From CAZEQJ01 sp964514385 (lineage in GTDB: Bacteria; Bacteroidota; Bacteroidia; Cytophagales; Cyclobacteriaceae), in NCBI GenBank assembly GCA_964514385.1, contig CAZEQJ010000035.1, positions 1 through 30,195 of the forward strand: a stretch of 30,195 nucleotides of DNA, written 5' to 3'. A program made the position numbers and the translations under genes. The notes beneath the pieces were generated by a model. It was not told the origin of the DNA and did not search any database. It saw only the letters and a list, made by a program, of their open reading frames with translations. Shown here in pieces: positions 8,764-17,000 of this stretch (position 1 is the stretch's first letter; the number at the start of each line of letters is the position of its first letter).

Positions 8764-8793
8764 ATACTTAGTTGTTTCAGTTCACTTAGCTGA

Positions 8794-8824
8794 CAAATGT
8801 AATTTTTTTCATATTTAAGCACAA
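8794..8824 (-). promoter_or_regulatory. Bacteroidota-type promoter of the YeeE/YedE pair
   Basis: On the minus strand TTG (8824-8822) is followed after 20 nt by TACATTTG (8801-8794), a full match to TAnnTTTG. Transcription would start about 24 nt before the ATG at 8763. Confidence 0.55.
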
Positions 8825-8972
8825 CTAATATCATTGCTTAATTACCCGATTTCAGTTGGGATCTTGCTTAATACGATAAAACTATAAAATCGATAGGTTA
8901 TATAGGAAACATATTTACTTATCTTCACGTTGTCACCCTGAAGATTATGTTTAACCTAAATTTTATTTACTT

Positions 8973-9614
8973 ATGGCATCATTACGACTTGGAGATGAGG
9001 CGCCGGATTTTACGGCACAATCAACTGAGGGTGAAATCAGCTTTCACGATTGGTTAGGTGACGGCTGGGGTGTATTATTCTCTCACCCTGCCGATTATAC
9101 CCCCGTATGCACAACAGAGTTGGGAGCAGTATCCAAAATCAAAGATGAGTTTGAAAAAAGAAATACCAAAGTGATTGCTTTGAGTGTAGATGGTCTTGAT
9201 TCACATAAAGGCTGGATTAATGACATCAATGAAACTCAAAATACCACGATGAACTTTCCCATTATTGCTGATGAAGACAGGAAAGTGGCTGAGTTGTACG
9301 ACATGATCCATCCGAATGCTGACGACAAGCTCACCGTTCGGTCTGTTTTTGTGATCGGCCCAGACAAGAAAATTAAACTTATCATCACCTACCCGGCTTC
9401 AACAGGACGTAATTTTCATGAACTGCTTCGGGTGATTGATTCCCTGCAACTTACTGCTTATCATAAGGTCGCTACACCTGCCAACTGGCAGCATGGCGAT
9501 GACACGGTTATTTCACCTTCGGTACCCGATGCTGACATACCGGCATTATTTCCAAAAGGGCATAAGGTGATTAAACCCTACCTGCGGATCACACCACAGC
9601 CCGATTTAGAATAA
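8973..9614 (+). CDS. 1-Cys peroxiredoxin (Prx6 type)
   Basis: This is a 213-residue cytoplasmic peroxidase that reduces peroxides with a thiol donor. The active-site segment SHPADYTPVCTTELG contains the peroxidatic Cys46, with the conserved Thr and Pro of PxxxTxxC just before it. This is the only cysteine in the protein, so it belongs to the 1-Cys class. The C-terminal extension (TPANWQHGDDTVI, then PALFPKG) is typical of Prx6 proteins. The length is normal. It is a single-gene unit: a divergent sulfur transporter lies upstream and a strong terminator follows. No clear OxyR-like site is seen in the 209-nt leader region. Confidence 0.93.
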   Translation: MASLRLGDEAPDFTAQSTEGEISFHDWLGDGWGVLFSHPADYTPVCTTELGAVSKIKDEFEKRNTKVIALSVDGLDSHKGWINDINETQNTTMNFPIIADEDRKVAELYDMIHPNADDKLTVRSVFVIGPDKKIKLIITYPASTGRNFHELLRVIDSLQLTAYHKVATPANWQHGDDTVISPSVPDADIPALFPKGHKVIKPYLRITPQPDLE

Positions 9615-9618
9615 AAAA

Positions 9619-9643
9619 TTACCCGGTTCTGCCGGGTTTTTTA
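9619..9643 (+). terminator. Rho-independent terminator after the peroxiredoxin gene
   Basis: ACCCGG and CCGGGT form a 6-bp GC-rich stem with a 5-nt loop, followed by TTTTTT. It begins a few bases after the TAA at 9612-9614. Confidence 0.85.
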
Positions 9644-9712
9644 TTATTTATCCCTCCGATCTACACCATTTTTATAAAATTTCGTATCAGTGCTTGATAT
9701 TATAAATGGATT

Positions 9713-10237
9713 ATGGTCAAGCTTTTCGAATATTTTTATACGGACATATATCTCGCGCAATGGTAGTTTACTGTTGGTACTGTAGTTGTTGTTTTGCTCC
9801 TGCGTCTGGTTATCAGAAACAGGCTGTTAAAGATTGCCCGAAAGCATAATTATAAACCACACCGCGTCATTCTGATGCGTCGTACCATTTTCTTTATTAT
9901 CCATTTTATTGCGCTCATCATCCTGATTACCATCTGGGGTCTGGAGGTTGAAAATCTCTGGATTTATTTCAGCAGTGTATTTGGTCTCATTGCCATTGGC
10001 TTTTTTGCTACCTGGAGCATTCTGAGTAATATGGTAGCCGGGCTGATGATCTACCTGAGCAATCCCTTTCGCATTGACTCAAAGATTAAACTGTATGATC
10101 ACGAACTTGAAGCAACCGTGCTTACAATTGGCTTATTTTATACCCAACTCCGGGACGATGAGGGGATTTTTGAGGTTCCCAATTCCATATTTTTTCAGAA
10201 AATATTTAAGGTATTGGACCATGAAGTAACTATTTGA
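9713..10237 (+). pseudogene. Small MscS-family mechanosensitive channel interrupted by an in-frame TAG
   Basis: One frame runs from the ATG at 9713 to the TGA ending at 10237 (174 codons before the stop), broken only by TAG at 9764-9766. The 17 codons before it (MVKLFEYFYTD, then IYLAQW) and those after it (FTVGTVVVVLLLRLVIRN) join naturally into the N-terminus and first TM helix of the short Bacteroidota MscS-like proteins, whose usual length is similar. Downstream, a second hydrophobic helix (about residues 60-80) is followed by the pore-helix-like stretch ATWSILSNMVAGLMIYLSNPF and a beta domain ending PNSIFFQKIFK. CAG or TGG to TAG would be a single change. If only the later part is made, it starts at TTG 9794 and lacks the first residues. 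This is the second in-frame nonsense codon within 4.2 kb. Confidence 0.8.
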
Positions 10238-10277
10238 AAATTTAATACCTTTACCAATACAATCAATTCACAACAAT

Positions 10278-12296
10278 ATGAAATACATAATATTTAGCCT
10301 GATCCCGGCATTATGCTGGTTGCAGAGTTGTAATACACCGGGATCATTTTCTATTGACTCGCCCGAGGGGAATACTACGGTAAATTTTGAATTGGATGAT
10401 GAAGGAAAGCCCTACTATGAGGTCACCTACATGGGGAAATCCGTTATTACCCCTTCCTTCCTGGGTTTTGAACTGGAAGGTGCTCCGGATATGATGGGTA
10501 ATTTTAAAGTAATAGAGCATCTCGAGTCGACCTTCGACGAAACATGGGAACAGCCCTGGGGGGAGGAGCAGTTTGTGAAAAATCATTATAACGAGTTGTC
10601 GGTATTACTTGAGGAAAAAACAGCAGCACCCCGTCAGCTTCGGGTTGTTTTTCGGGTATACGATGACGGGCTGGGATTTCGTTACGAATTCCCTGAGCAG
10701 GAGCATCTTGACAGCATCTTTATCAACGAAGAACACTCTGGTTTCAACCTTGCCGGTGACTTTACCGCCTGGTGGATACCGGTTTCATGTGATGATCGCT
10801 ACGAATGCCTTTATTCCGAAACACCGGCATCTGAAATGGATAAGGTGCATACACCGGTTACATTTAAAGCTGCGGACGATCTCTACCTGAGTATACATGA
10901 AGCGGCTCTTACCAACTACAGTTCTATGGCTATTCTGAATAGAGGAGACAATAAATTATCGGGAGAGCTTCTTCCTTGCGATAAGGATGGAGGAGTAAAG
11001 GTCTATCAAAAGGCACCTTTTCACACCCCATGGCGTACTATCCAGCTGGCAGAACGCGCCGGTGGACTGATTGAGTCAAACCTGATCCTGAATCTCAACG
11101 AGCCAAACAAACTGGGTGATGTATCATGGTTTAAACCTGGTAAATATGTGGGCATATGGTGGGAAATGCATATCAATAAGTCTACATGGTCGTCAGGTGA
11201 AAAGCATGGCGCAACCACTGAAAATACCAGGAAATACATAGACTTCGCTGCTGAACATGGTTTTGATGGCGTATTAGTAGAAGGCTGGAATACCGGATGG
11301 GACGGCAACTGGATGTTTGGTGGTACGCATTTTGATTTTACTCAACCACATCCGGATTATGATGTGGAGGAATTGAGCCGGTATGCTGCTGAAAAAGGAG
11401 TGTACATCGTGGGTCACCATGAGACCGGAGCAGATGTGGACAACTATGAAAGTCAGTTGGAAGATGCATTTGACTTTTTGCAGAAATACGGCATGAAAGC
11501 AGTAAAAACAGGATATGTTGAAAACGGCAATTTACTGGTAAATGGCTGGTACCATCATGGACAGGCCTACGTCAACCATTTTCAGCGGGTAATCGATATT
11601 GCCGCAGAGCATCAGGTAGCCATAGTGGCCCACGAGCCGATTAAGGCCACAGGTAAAAGAAGAACCTACCCCAATATGATATCGAGAGAGGGAGCACGTG
11701 GCATGGAGTTTAATGCCTGGGCAGGCGATGGCGGTAATCCTCCGGATCATGAGATTAACCTGGCTTTTACCCGGATACTGGGTGGACCTATGGATTATAC
11801 ACCCGGTGCTTTTGATATTCGTATTCCGTCACAACCTAACAACCAGGTCAACACTACGCTGGCTAAGCAGCTTGCTTTGTATGTCACTATTTATTCACCT
11901 ATGCAAATGGCCTGTGATCTGCCGGAAAATTATATGAAATACCCTGATGCCTTTCAGTGGATTGAAGAAGTAGGAGTGGATTGGGAGACGACCAAAGTGC
12001 TTGAAGGAGCTATTGGCGATTATCTCACCATTGCACGGAAAGAAAAGGATACGGGAACATGGTTTATTGGTGCCATTACAGATGAAAATCCACGCGAAAC
12101 CACCATCAGTCTCGATTTTCTGGATGAAGGTAAAACGTATTATGCCAGAATCTATCGTGATGCAGATGACGCGCACTACCGGGACAATCCGGAGGCTTAC
12201 GAAATAGAAGAAACTTACGTAGATTCTGAAGGGGTTTTAGAGCTGAAACTTGCCGCTAGCGGAGGAGCAGCTATTAAGCTGGCAGCTGTAAAGTAA
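10278..12296 (+). CDS. GH97 alpha-glucosidase-like lipoprotein (SusB family)
   Basis: This is a 672-residue predicted lipoprotein; MKYIIFSLIPALCWLQSC gives lipobox Cys18. The three-part GH97 layout is visible: an N-terminal beta-sandwich (about 25-280) with RVYDDGLGFRYEFP, a TIM-barrel centre (about 285-560) with WWEMHINKSTW and GFDGVLVEGWNTGWDG, and a C-terminal beta domain. VAHEPIKATGKRRTYPN carries Glu453 and is followed by SREGARGMEFNAW with Glu471 and Glu477. From memory of the family, Glu in the AHEP motif corresponds to the base of inverting enzymes such as SusB, where retaining members have Gly, so an inverting alpha-glucosidase is the best guess. No SusC/SusD genes or other glycosidases are adjacent, so it is not part of a visible polysaccharide locus. 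A strong terminator follows. Confidence 0.92.
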   Translation: MKYIIFSLIPALCWLQSCNTPGSFSIDSPEGNTTVNFELDDEGKPYYEVTYMGKSVITPSFLGFELEGAPDMMGNFKVIEHLESTFDETWEQPWGEEQFVKNHYNELSVLLEEKTAAPRQLRVVFRVYDDGLGFRYEFPEQEHLDSIFINEEHSGFNLAGDFTAWWIPVSCDDRYECLYSETPASEMDKVHTPVTFKAADDLYLSIHEAALTNYSSMAILNRGDNKLSGELLPCDKDGGVKVYQKAPFHTPWRTIQLAERAGGLIESNLILNLNEPNKLGDVSWFKPGKYVGIWWEMHINKSTWSSGEKHGATTENTRKYIDFAAEHGFDGVLVEGWNTGWDGNWMFGGTHFDFTQPHPDYDVEELSRYAAEKGVYIVGHHETGADVDNYESQLEDAFDFLQKYGMKAVKTGYVENGNLLVNGWYHHGQAYVNHFQRVIDIAAEHQVAIVAHEPIKATGKRRTYPNMISREGARGMEFNAWAGDGGNPPDHEINLAFTRILGGPMDYTPGAFDIRIPSQPNNQVNTTLAKQLALYVTIYSPMQMACDLPENYMKYPDAFQWIEEVGVDWETTKVLEGAIGDYLTIARKEKDTGTWFIGAITDENPRETTISLDFLDEGKTYYARIYRDADDAHYRDNPEAYEIEETYVDSEGVLELKLAASGGAAIKLAAVK

Positions 12297-12316
12297 GAGT
12301 AAGAAGATGAAAATAA

Positions 12317-12352
12317 AAATGCCCTTCCGGTTCAAAGAAGGGCATTTTTTTT
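12317..12352. terminator. Bidirectional terminator between GH97 and pckA
   Basis: AAATGCCCTTC and GAAGGGCATTT form an 11-bp stem with a 9-nt loop. Eight or more Ts follow on the plus strand and a T-rich run follows on the minus strand. It lies between convergent genes and reaches the stop codon of pckA. Confidence 0.85.
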
Positions 12353-13970
12353 AAATATAATTATGGTTTTCCTTCGGCTCACCCTCCAATATGGATGCAT
12401 CACATTGGGCCCTGAACTGGTCAAAGTTTGTGTGGAATTTCTGCACCAGTGCGTTAGCCATTTTATAAAACCTGACATCATCTTTCCAGGTCTCCCGGGG
12501 ACTTAGGAGCTCCGGAGGTACGCCCGGGCATGAGGTAGGTATTTCCGCACCAAAAATGGAGTGGGTCCTATACCCTGCATTTTCCATGATATCGTTCAAT
12601 ATTGCTGTAATCATGGCACGGGTATAAGTAAGTTTTATTCTCGATCCGACGCCATAGGGACCTCCTGTCCAGCCTGTATTAATCAACCATACCTGAGTCT
12701 GATGTTTTTCAAGCTTTTCGCCCAGCAATCTGGCATATTCTGAAGGATGAAGTGGCATAAAGGGTGCCCCGAAACAAGCAGAAAATACCGGTGTGGGCTC
12801 GGTGATGCCATCCTCTGTTCCTGCTACTTTTGAGGTATAACCGGAAATAAAATGGTACATAGCCTGAGCGGTATTCAGTCGCATCATGGGCGGAATTACG
12901 CCAAAGGCATCGCAAGTCAGGAAAAAAATATGCCTGGGAATACCTCCCATGGAAGGTTCAATAGAATTTGGAATATGATGTATAGGGTAGGATACCCTTG
13001 TGTTTTCTGTTACCTCAATATTATGAAAATCAACATCACGGGTTCCGGGAATAAAGCGCGTATTTTCCAGGATGGCACCGAACTTTATGGCATTGAATAT
13101 CTCCGGTTCTTTTTCCTCTGTAAGATCTACGGTTTTTGCGTAACAGCCGCCTTCAAAATTAAAAATATTCTTTTCTGTCCAGCCGTGCTCATCATCACCG
13201 ATCAGAATCCGCTCAGGGTCAGCTGATAACGTAGTTTTTCCGGTACCGGAAAGGCCGAAAAAGATAGCTGTATCCTGCTTTTCTCTGCCCATATTGGCTG
13301 AGCAGTGCATTGGGAATATGTTGTGCTCTGTAGGCAGGAGAAAGTTTAGTACTGAAAAAATACCTTTTTTCATCTCTCCTGAATAGCCGGTACCACCAAT
13401 CAGGATCATTTTTTTGGTCATGTTGATGATAGCAAAGTTTTGTTGTCTCGTGCCATCTTTTTCCGGGTCAGCTTCAAATTCCGGACAGTTGATGATAGTG
13501 AAATTGGGATCAAACGTTTCCAGTTTATATTGTTCGGGTCTTATGAACATGTTGTAGCAAAACAAGTTATGCCACGCTTCGGTGTTGATCACGCGAAGTT
13601 TGAGCCTGTATGTTTTGTCAGCACCAGCATATGCATCCCTTACGAAGACGTTTTTATCCTTCAAATAATCCACCATTTTTGTATGCAGACGGTCAAAATG
13701 GTCTTCAGAAATAGGCTGATTGATATTTCCCCACCAGACTTTGTCGCTGGTGTATGCATCTTTAACAATAAAACGATCTTTTGGTGCCCTGCCGGTGAAT
13801 TTACCCGTATCGCACATTAACGCTCCGGTATCAGTGAGCTGCCCTTCATGATTACGAAGTGCTATTTCGGTAAGCTCAGCAGGAGTAAGATTCCAGTATG
13901 CTTCATGAACCATCGTAATGCCAGAAGTTTCCAGGCCTGCCACTTTTGATTTTAGTCCGTATTCTTTCAT
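12351..13970 (-). CDS. pckA: Phosphoenolpyruvate carboxykinase (ATP)
   Basis: This is a 539-residue cytoplasmic enzyme that interconverts oxaloacetate plus ATP with PEP, CO2 and ADP for gluconeogenesis. The family landmarks are all present: FTGRAPKDRF (about 58-67), GGTGYSGEMKKG with the metal- and substrate-contacting lysines (about 192-203), PMHCSANMG with the metal-ligand His222, the kinase-1a P-loop GLSGTGKTTLS (239-249), LIGDDEHGW with Asp259-260, and NTGWTGGPYGVGSRIKL near residue 440. The length matches the ATP-dependent class. It is a single-gene minus-strand unit with a TATCTTTG box upstream and a shared terminator at its end. Confidence 0.98.
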   Translation of the reverse strand: MKEYGLKSKVAGLETSGITMVHEAYWNLTPAELTEIALRNHEGQLTDTGALMCDTGKFTGRAPKDRFIVKDAYTSDKVWWGNINQPISEDHFDRLHTKMVDYLKDKNVFVRDAYAGADKTYRLKLRVINTEAWHNLFCYNMFIRPEQYKLETFDPNFTIINCPEFEADPEKDGTRQQNFAIINMTKKMILIGGTGYSGEMKKGIFSVLNFLLPTEHNIFPMHCSANMGREKQDTAIFFGLSGTGKTTLSADPERILIGDDEHGWTEKNIFNFEGGCYAKTVDLTEEKEPEIFNAIKFGAILENTRFIPGTRDVDFHNIEVTENTRVSYPIHHIPNSIEPSMGGIPRHIFFLTCDAFGVIPPMMRLNTAQAMYHFISGYTSKVAGTEDGITEPTPVFSACFGAPFMPLHPSEYARLLGEKLEKHQTQVWLINTGWTGGPYGVGSRIKLTYTRAMITAILNDIMENAGYRTHSIFGAEIPTSCPGVPPELLSPRETWKDDVRFYKMANALVQKFHTNFDQFRAQCDASILEGEPKENHNYI

Positions 13971-13992
13971 TGTTTGTTTCGCGTTTAGGCGG

Positions 13993-14000
13993 CAAAGATA
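13993..14000 (-). promoter_or_regulatory. Candidate -7 box of the pckA promoter
   Basis: TATCTTTG on the minus strand is a full match to the Bacteroidota TAnnTTTG box, about 22 nt before the pckA ATG. A convincing -33 TTTG at the right distance is not seen, so this is a partial match. The rest of 13971-14260 is very AT-rich with no other feature that I could identify. Confidence 0.4.
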
Positions 14001-14260
14001 GAAGGCAAAATATTATTTTGTATTTGATGAATGTTAATTTTTATGGCTTTTAGGCTAATGTGATTATTAAATATATAATAAAGTTAATATTATTTTGATA
14101 ATATGATCATTTTATATTGAAATTGGTCACTTTGTAAGATATAAGTACTGTTTAGATTAGATGAAACATAATATTTTTAGAAAATCATGCGACCAATTAT
14201 CTCATGGTTTATGATCTTTTTGAAGGAAGTGTTAATTTTAAAGTGAAACCCGGGAAAATC

Positions 14261-16150
14261 ATGCGTATTGCATATATTCTACTGATATTCAATTCTTTCA
14301 CCTCATTTTCACAGGAGCAGGTCATAGACAGTCTCAGACAGCTGCTATCCCAGGATATACCTGATACCAGTCGCATCGAAGTATTTAAAGAAATGTCAAA
14401 GATCTATGGCTATATGAATGCAGACTCGGGTATTTATTATGCTGTAAAAGCCAATGAAATTGCGGTACGAATCCGTGACACAATGGAAATCGCACGGACA
14501 ATAAATTATGAATCTATCGCTCATTGGATCAAAGGTGATTATGACACAGCCATAGCTTTGAATAAGCAGGCTCTTTCTTATTTTTTGGTGCTAAATGATA
14601 GCAATGGCATTGCCTCATGTTATACTAATCAGGGCATCCTGTACGATAATCAGGGTAAGCATCTTCTGGCGCTTGAAAACTACATAGAGTCGTCAAAATA
14701 TTTCGTTGCAGGGAGTGAATATGAAAATATGGATTGGATGAGTTTGTATGTGAATATGGGCGCTGTCTATCAACGCACACGATTATACGAGGAGGCACTG
14801 GATCAGTATTATAAGGCATTGCAGTATAAGGATATTTTTCCCGTTTGGGTCAATACGGTTTACGCAAATATATGCCAGTCGTATTTTGTGCTCGATGAGT
14901 ATGATAGCGTAAGAAAATATATCGAAATCATGGAGACCAATGCGATACGTGATGACCTTGTGGATTATAAAGCTGAGAGTTCGTATTACAAAGGGTTGCT
15001 GGCCAGAGTTTCTGGTGATTACAGTCAGGCTCTGTTTTTTATGAATAATGCCCTAAGCATGTATCATCAACAAAGATCATCACGAGATATTAACCTCGCT
15101 CATCAGGAGTTGTCTGGGATCCATCTTGCATTAGGCGATTATTCCCTTGCATTGCAATTTGCGGATAGTGTGCTGGCCTACGGCAGGGCAAATTCTATAA
15201 AATCTACCATAGCAGAAGGAAGGAAGTTACGTGCAGATGCATTGGAGAAATCGGGGAAAATACGTGATGCCCTCTATGAATACCGGTTATACATGGCAGA
15301 GGCAGACACGGTGCTTCGGCAAAAAAGCGATACACGCCTGAGTGAAATGAAAGAAAAGTTTGAGGCCGATCAACGCGAAAAAGAGATAAATGAAAATAAA
15401 ATTGCCCTTGCGCGTAACGAAGCCACAATAGCCAGAAAAAATGGTGAACGGAACCTCCTGCTTTCCGGACTGCTGATCGCTTTTCTTGCGGCTGGCTTCA
15501 TCTACCGCAATGAACGGATTAAAACCAGGAAGAATAAGAAAATCGAGGCCCTGCTGCGGGAGATACATCATCGTGTGAAAAATAACCTGCAGGTGATATC
15601 CAGCCTGCTCAACATGCAATCGCGGCAACTAGAGGATGAGAATGTATTAGAAGCCATAAGGGAGGGTCAAAGCCGGGTAAAGGCGATGTCGCTGATCCAT
15701 CAGAAACTTTACCAGCGTGATGACATAACCCGGGTGGATTTTAACGATTATACTCAGAACCTGCTCGACCAGCTCGATTATCTATACAGTGAGGATGGTA
15801 AAAAAATAGAAAAGCAAGTGAATGCAAAGGGAATTCAGCTGGATATCGATACGGCGATACCACTGGGCCTGATTCTGAATGAACTTATATCCAATGCCTA
15901 TAAATATGCCTTTAAAGAAGCATCAGCTGGTAAGATTTGCGTCGATCTTGTAAAAAATGAAAATGCATATGAATTGAAGATCATGGATAATGGTAAAGGG
16001 TTACCATCGGAGCTTGATATAGCAAAATCAACTACGCTGGGCCTGCGGCTTGTAAATATGCTCGTGAAGCAGCTGAAGGGGCAGATGACATATTCAAATT
16101 CAGATGGATCGGTGTTTTCTATTCGTTTTAATGAGATGAAAATAGCATGA
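14261..16150 (+). CDS. TPR-containing sensor histidine kinase (HisKA_2 type)
   Basis: This is a 629-residue membrane sensor. I use the ATG at 14261 because MRIAYILLIFNSFTSFSQ is a signal peptide; the ATG at 14204 would put 19 polar residues before it. The extracytoplasmic part (about 35-350) is made of TPR-like repeats, for example GIASCYTNQGILYDNQGKHL and YVNMGAVYQRTRLYEEALDQ. A coiled segment leads to a TM helix at about 399-417 (LLLSGLLIAFLAAGFIY). The kinase has LLREIHHRVKNNLQVISSLL with the phosphorylated His near residue 437, then NELISNAYKYAF (about 540), DNGKGLP (about 576) and GLRLVNML (about 595). It overlaps the LytTR regulator gene by 4 nt, so the two form a cognate pair. The signal it senses is unknown. 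Confidence 0.92.
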   Translation: MRIAYILLIFNSFTSFSQEQVIDSLRQLLSQDIPDTSRIEVFKEMSKIYGYMNADSGIYYAVKANEIAVRIRDTMEIARTINYESIAHWIKGDYDTAIALNKQALSYFLVLNDSNGIASCYTNQGILYDNQGKHLLALENYIESSKYFVAGSEYENMDWMSLYVNMGAVYQRTRLYEEALDQYYKALQYKDIFPVWVNTVYANICQSYFVLDEYDSVRKYIEIMETNAIRDDLVDYKAESSYYKGLLARVSGDYSQALFFMNNALSMYHQQRSSRDINLAHQELSGIHLALGDYSLALQFADSVLAYGRANSIKSTIAEGRKLRADALEKSGKIRDALYEYRLYMAEADTVLRQKSDTRLSEMKEKFEADQREKEINENKIALARNEATIARKNGERNLLLSGLLIAFLAAGFIYRNERIKTRKNKKIEALLREIHHRVKNNLQVISSLLNMQSRQLEDENVLEAIREGQSRVKAMSLIHQKLYQRDDITRVDFNDYTQNLLDQLDYLYSEDGKKIEKQVNAKGIQLDIDTAIPLGLILNELISNAYKYAFKEASAGKICVDLVKNENAYELKIMDNGKGLPSELDIAKSTTLGLRLVNMLVKQLKGQMTYSNSDGSVFSIRFNEMKIA

Positions 16151-16893
16151 AAACAAGGGTGCTGATAGTAGAAGACGAAATAATTATTGCAGAGGATATT
16201 CGGGAGATGCTTGAAAAATCAGGCTATGAAGTAGCTGGACTCACCGGTGAGGTAGATGAAGCCCGGCGACTGCTTCACGCTACACAACCCGATGTTGTAC
16301 TCCTCGACATCACGCTTGGGCAAGCCCAGCTGGGTCTTGAACTTGCACGTGAAATTGCAGAAAAGCACCAGCTCCCTTTTATCTTCTGCACCTCTCATGG
16401 GGACAAGTCAACCATAAAAAAAGCTACTCAGCTTCATCCGCATGGATATCTTATAAAACCATTTGACCAGAAAGATCTTTATTCGTCAATAGAAATTGCG
16501 CTTGCGAACTTTTCTTCTAACCTGAAATCTTTCGATCCCGATGATCCGGAGGTCGTAACGAGTGATATGATCATCAAGGATAGCCTATTTATAAAAGAGG
16601 GAGATCTTTTTGTGAAAGTAAAGATTGACGATATTACATGGCTATCTCCGGAAGGTAATTACACCACTATTTATGACCGGCAGGGCAGAAAATATGTAGT
16701 ACGCATGCCGCTGAAAGATTTATATAATTTTCTCCCGGCAGAAAAATTTTTCCGCACCCATCGGTCCTATATGGTAAATATGGATTATGTGGATGCCATA
16801 AATAATGCCAGTGTATATATTGGAACTACAAAAATTCCGCTCGGAAAAAACTTCAGGGACGCTCTGCTGACACAAGTCCGGAAGCTTCAATAA
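16147..16893 (+). CDS. LytTR-family response regulator
   Basis: This is a 248-residue DNA-binding regulator. The receiver domain (1-120) has the acidic pair Glu9-Asp10, phosphoacceptor Asp54 in VVLLDITLG, the Thr82/Ser83 switch site in FCTSHG and Lys104 in YLIKPF. The LytTR domain (about 145-245) shows DDITWLSPEGNYTTIYD and FFRTHRSYMVN, followed by IPLGKNFRDAL. It is translationally coupled to the TPR kinase gene through an ATGA overlap. Its targets are not known. The giant surface-protein gene begins 107 nt downstream on the same strand and is an obvious candidate, but no repeated LytTR box was identified in the spacer. Confidence 0.94.
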   Translation: MKTRVLIVEDEIIIAEDIREMLEKSGYEVAGLTGEVDEARRLLHATQPDVVLLDITLGQAQLGLELAREIAEKHQLPFIFCTSHGDKSTIKKATQLHPHGYLIKPFDQKDLYSSIEIALANFSSNLKSFDPDDPEVVTSDMIIKDSLFIKEGDLFVKVKIDDITWLSPEGNYTTIYDRQGRKYVVRMPLKDLYNFLPAEKFFRTHRSYMVNMDYVDAINNASVYIGTTKIPLGKNFRDALLTQVRKLQ

Positions 16894-17000
16894 TTGTTTA
16901 TATACGAATATACGTCGTTTACATACATCAAAAGGCTGTTCATCCCTGCTCCATGCATTGATTAGTTTTTACTGTTTCATTAGTAGAAAATTTCGATGTT

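Noticed and set aside
5622..9766. Stop-codon reassignment as an explanation for the in-frame TAA and TAG
   Set aside because: Other intact genes here end normally at TAA, TAG or TGA, and the two interruptions use different codons. Local mutation or sequence error is simpler.
10278..12296. Polysaccharide utilisation locus around the GH97 gene
   Set aside because: No SusC or SusD pair, sensor or other glycosidase lies next to it; the neighbours are MscS and pckA, and a terminator follows.
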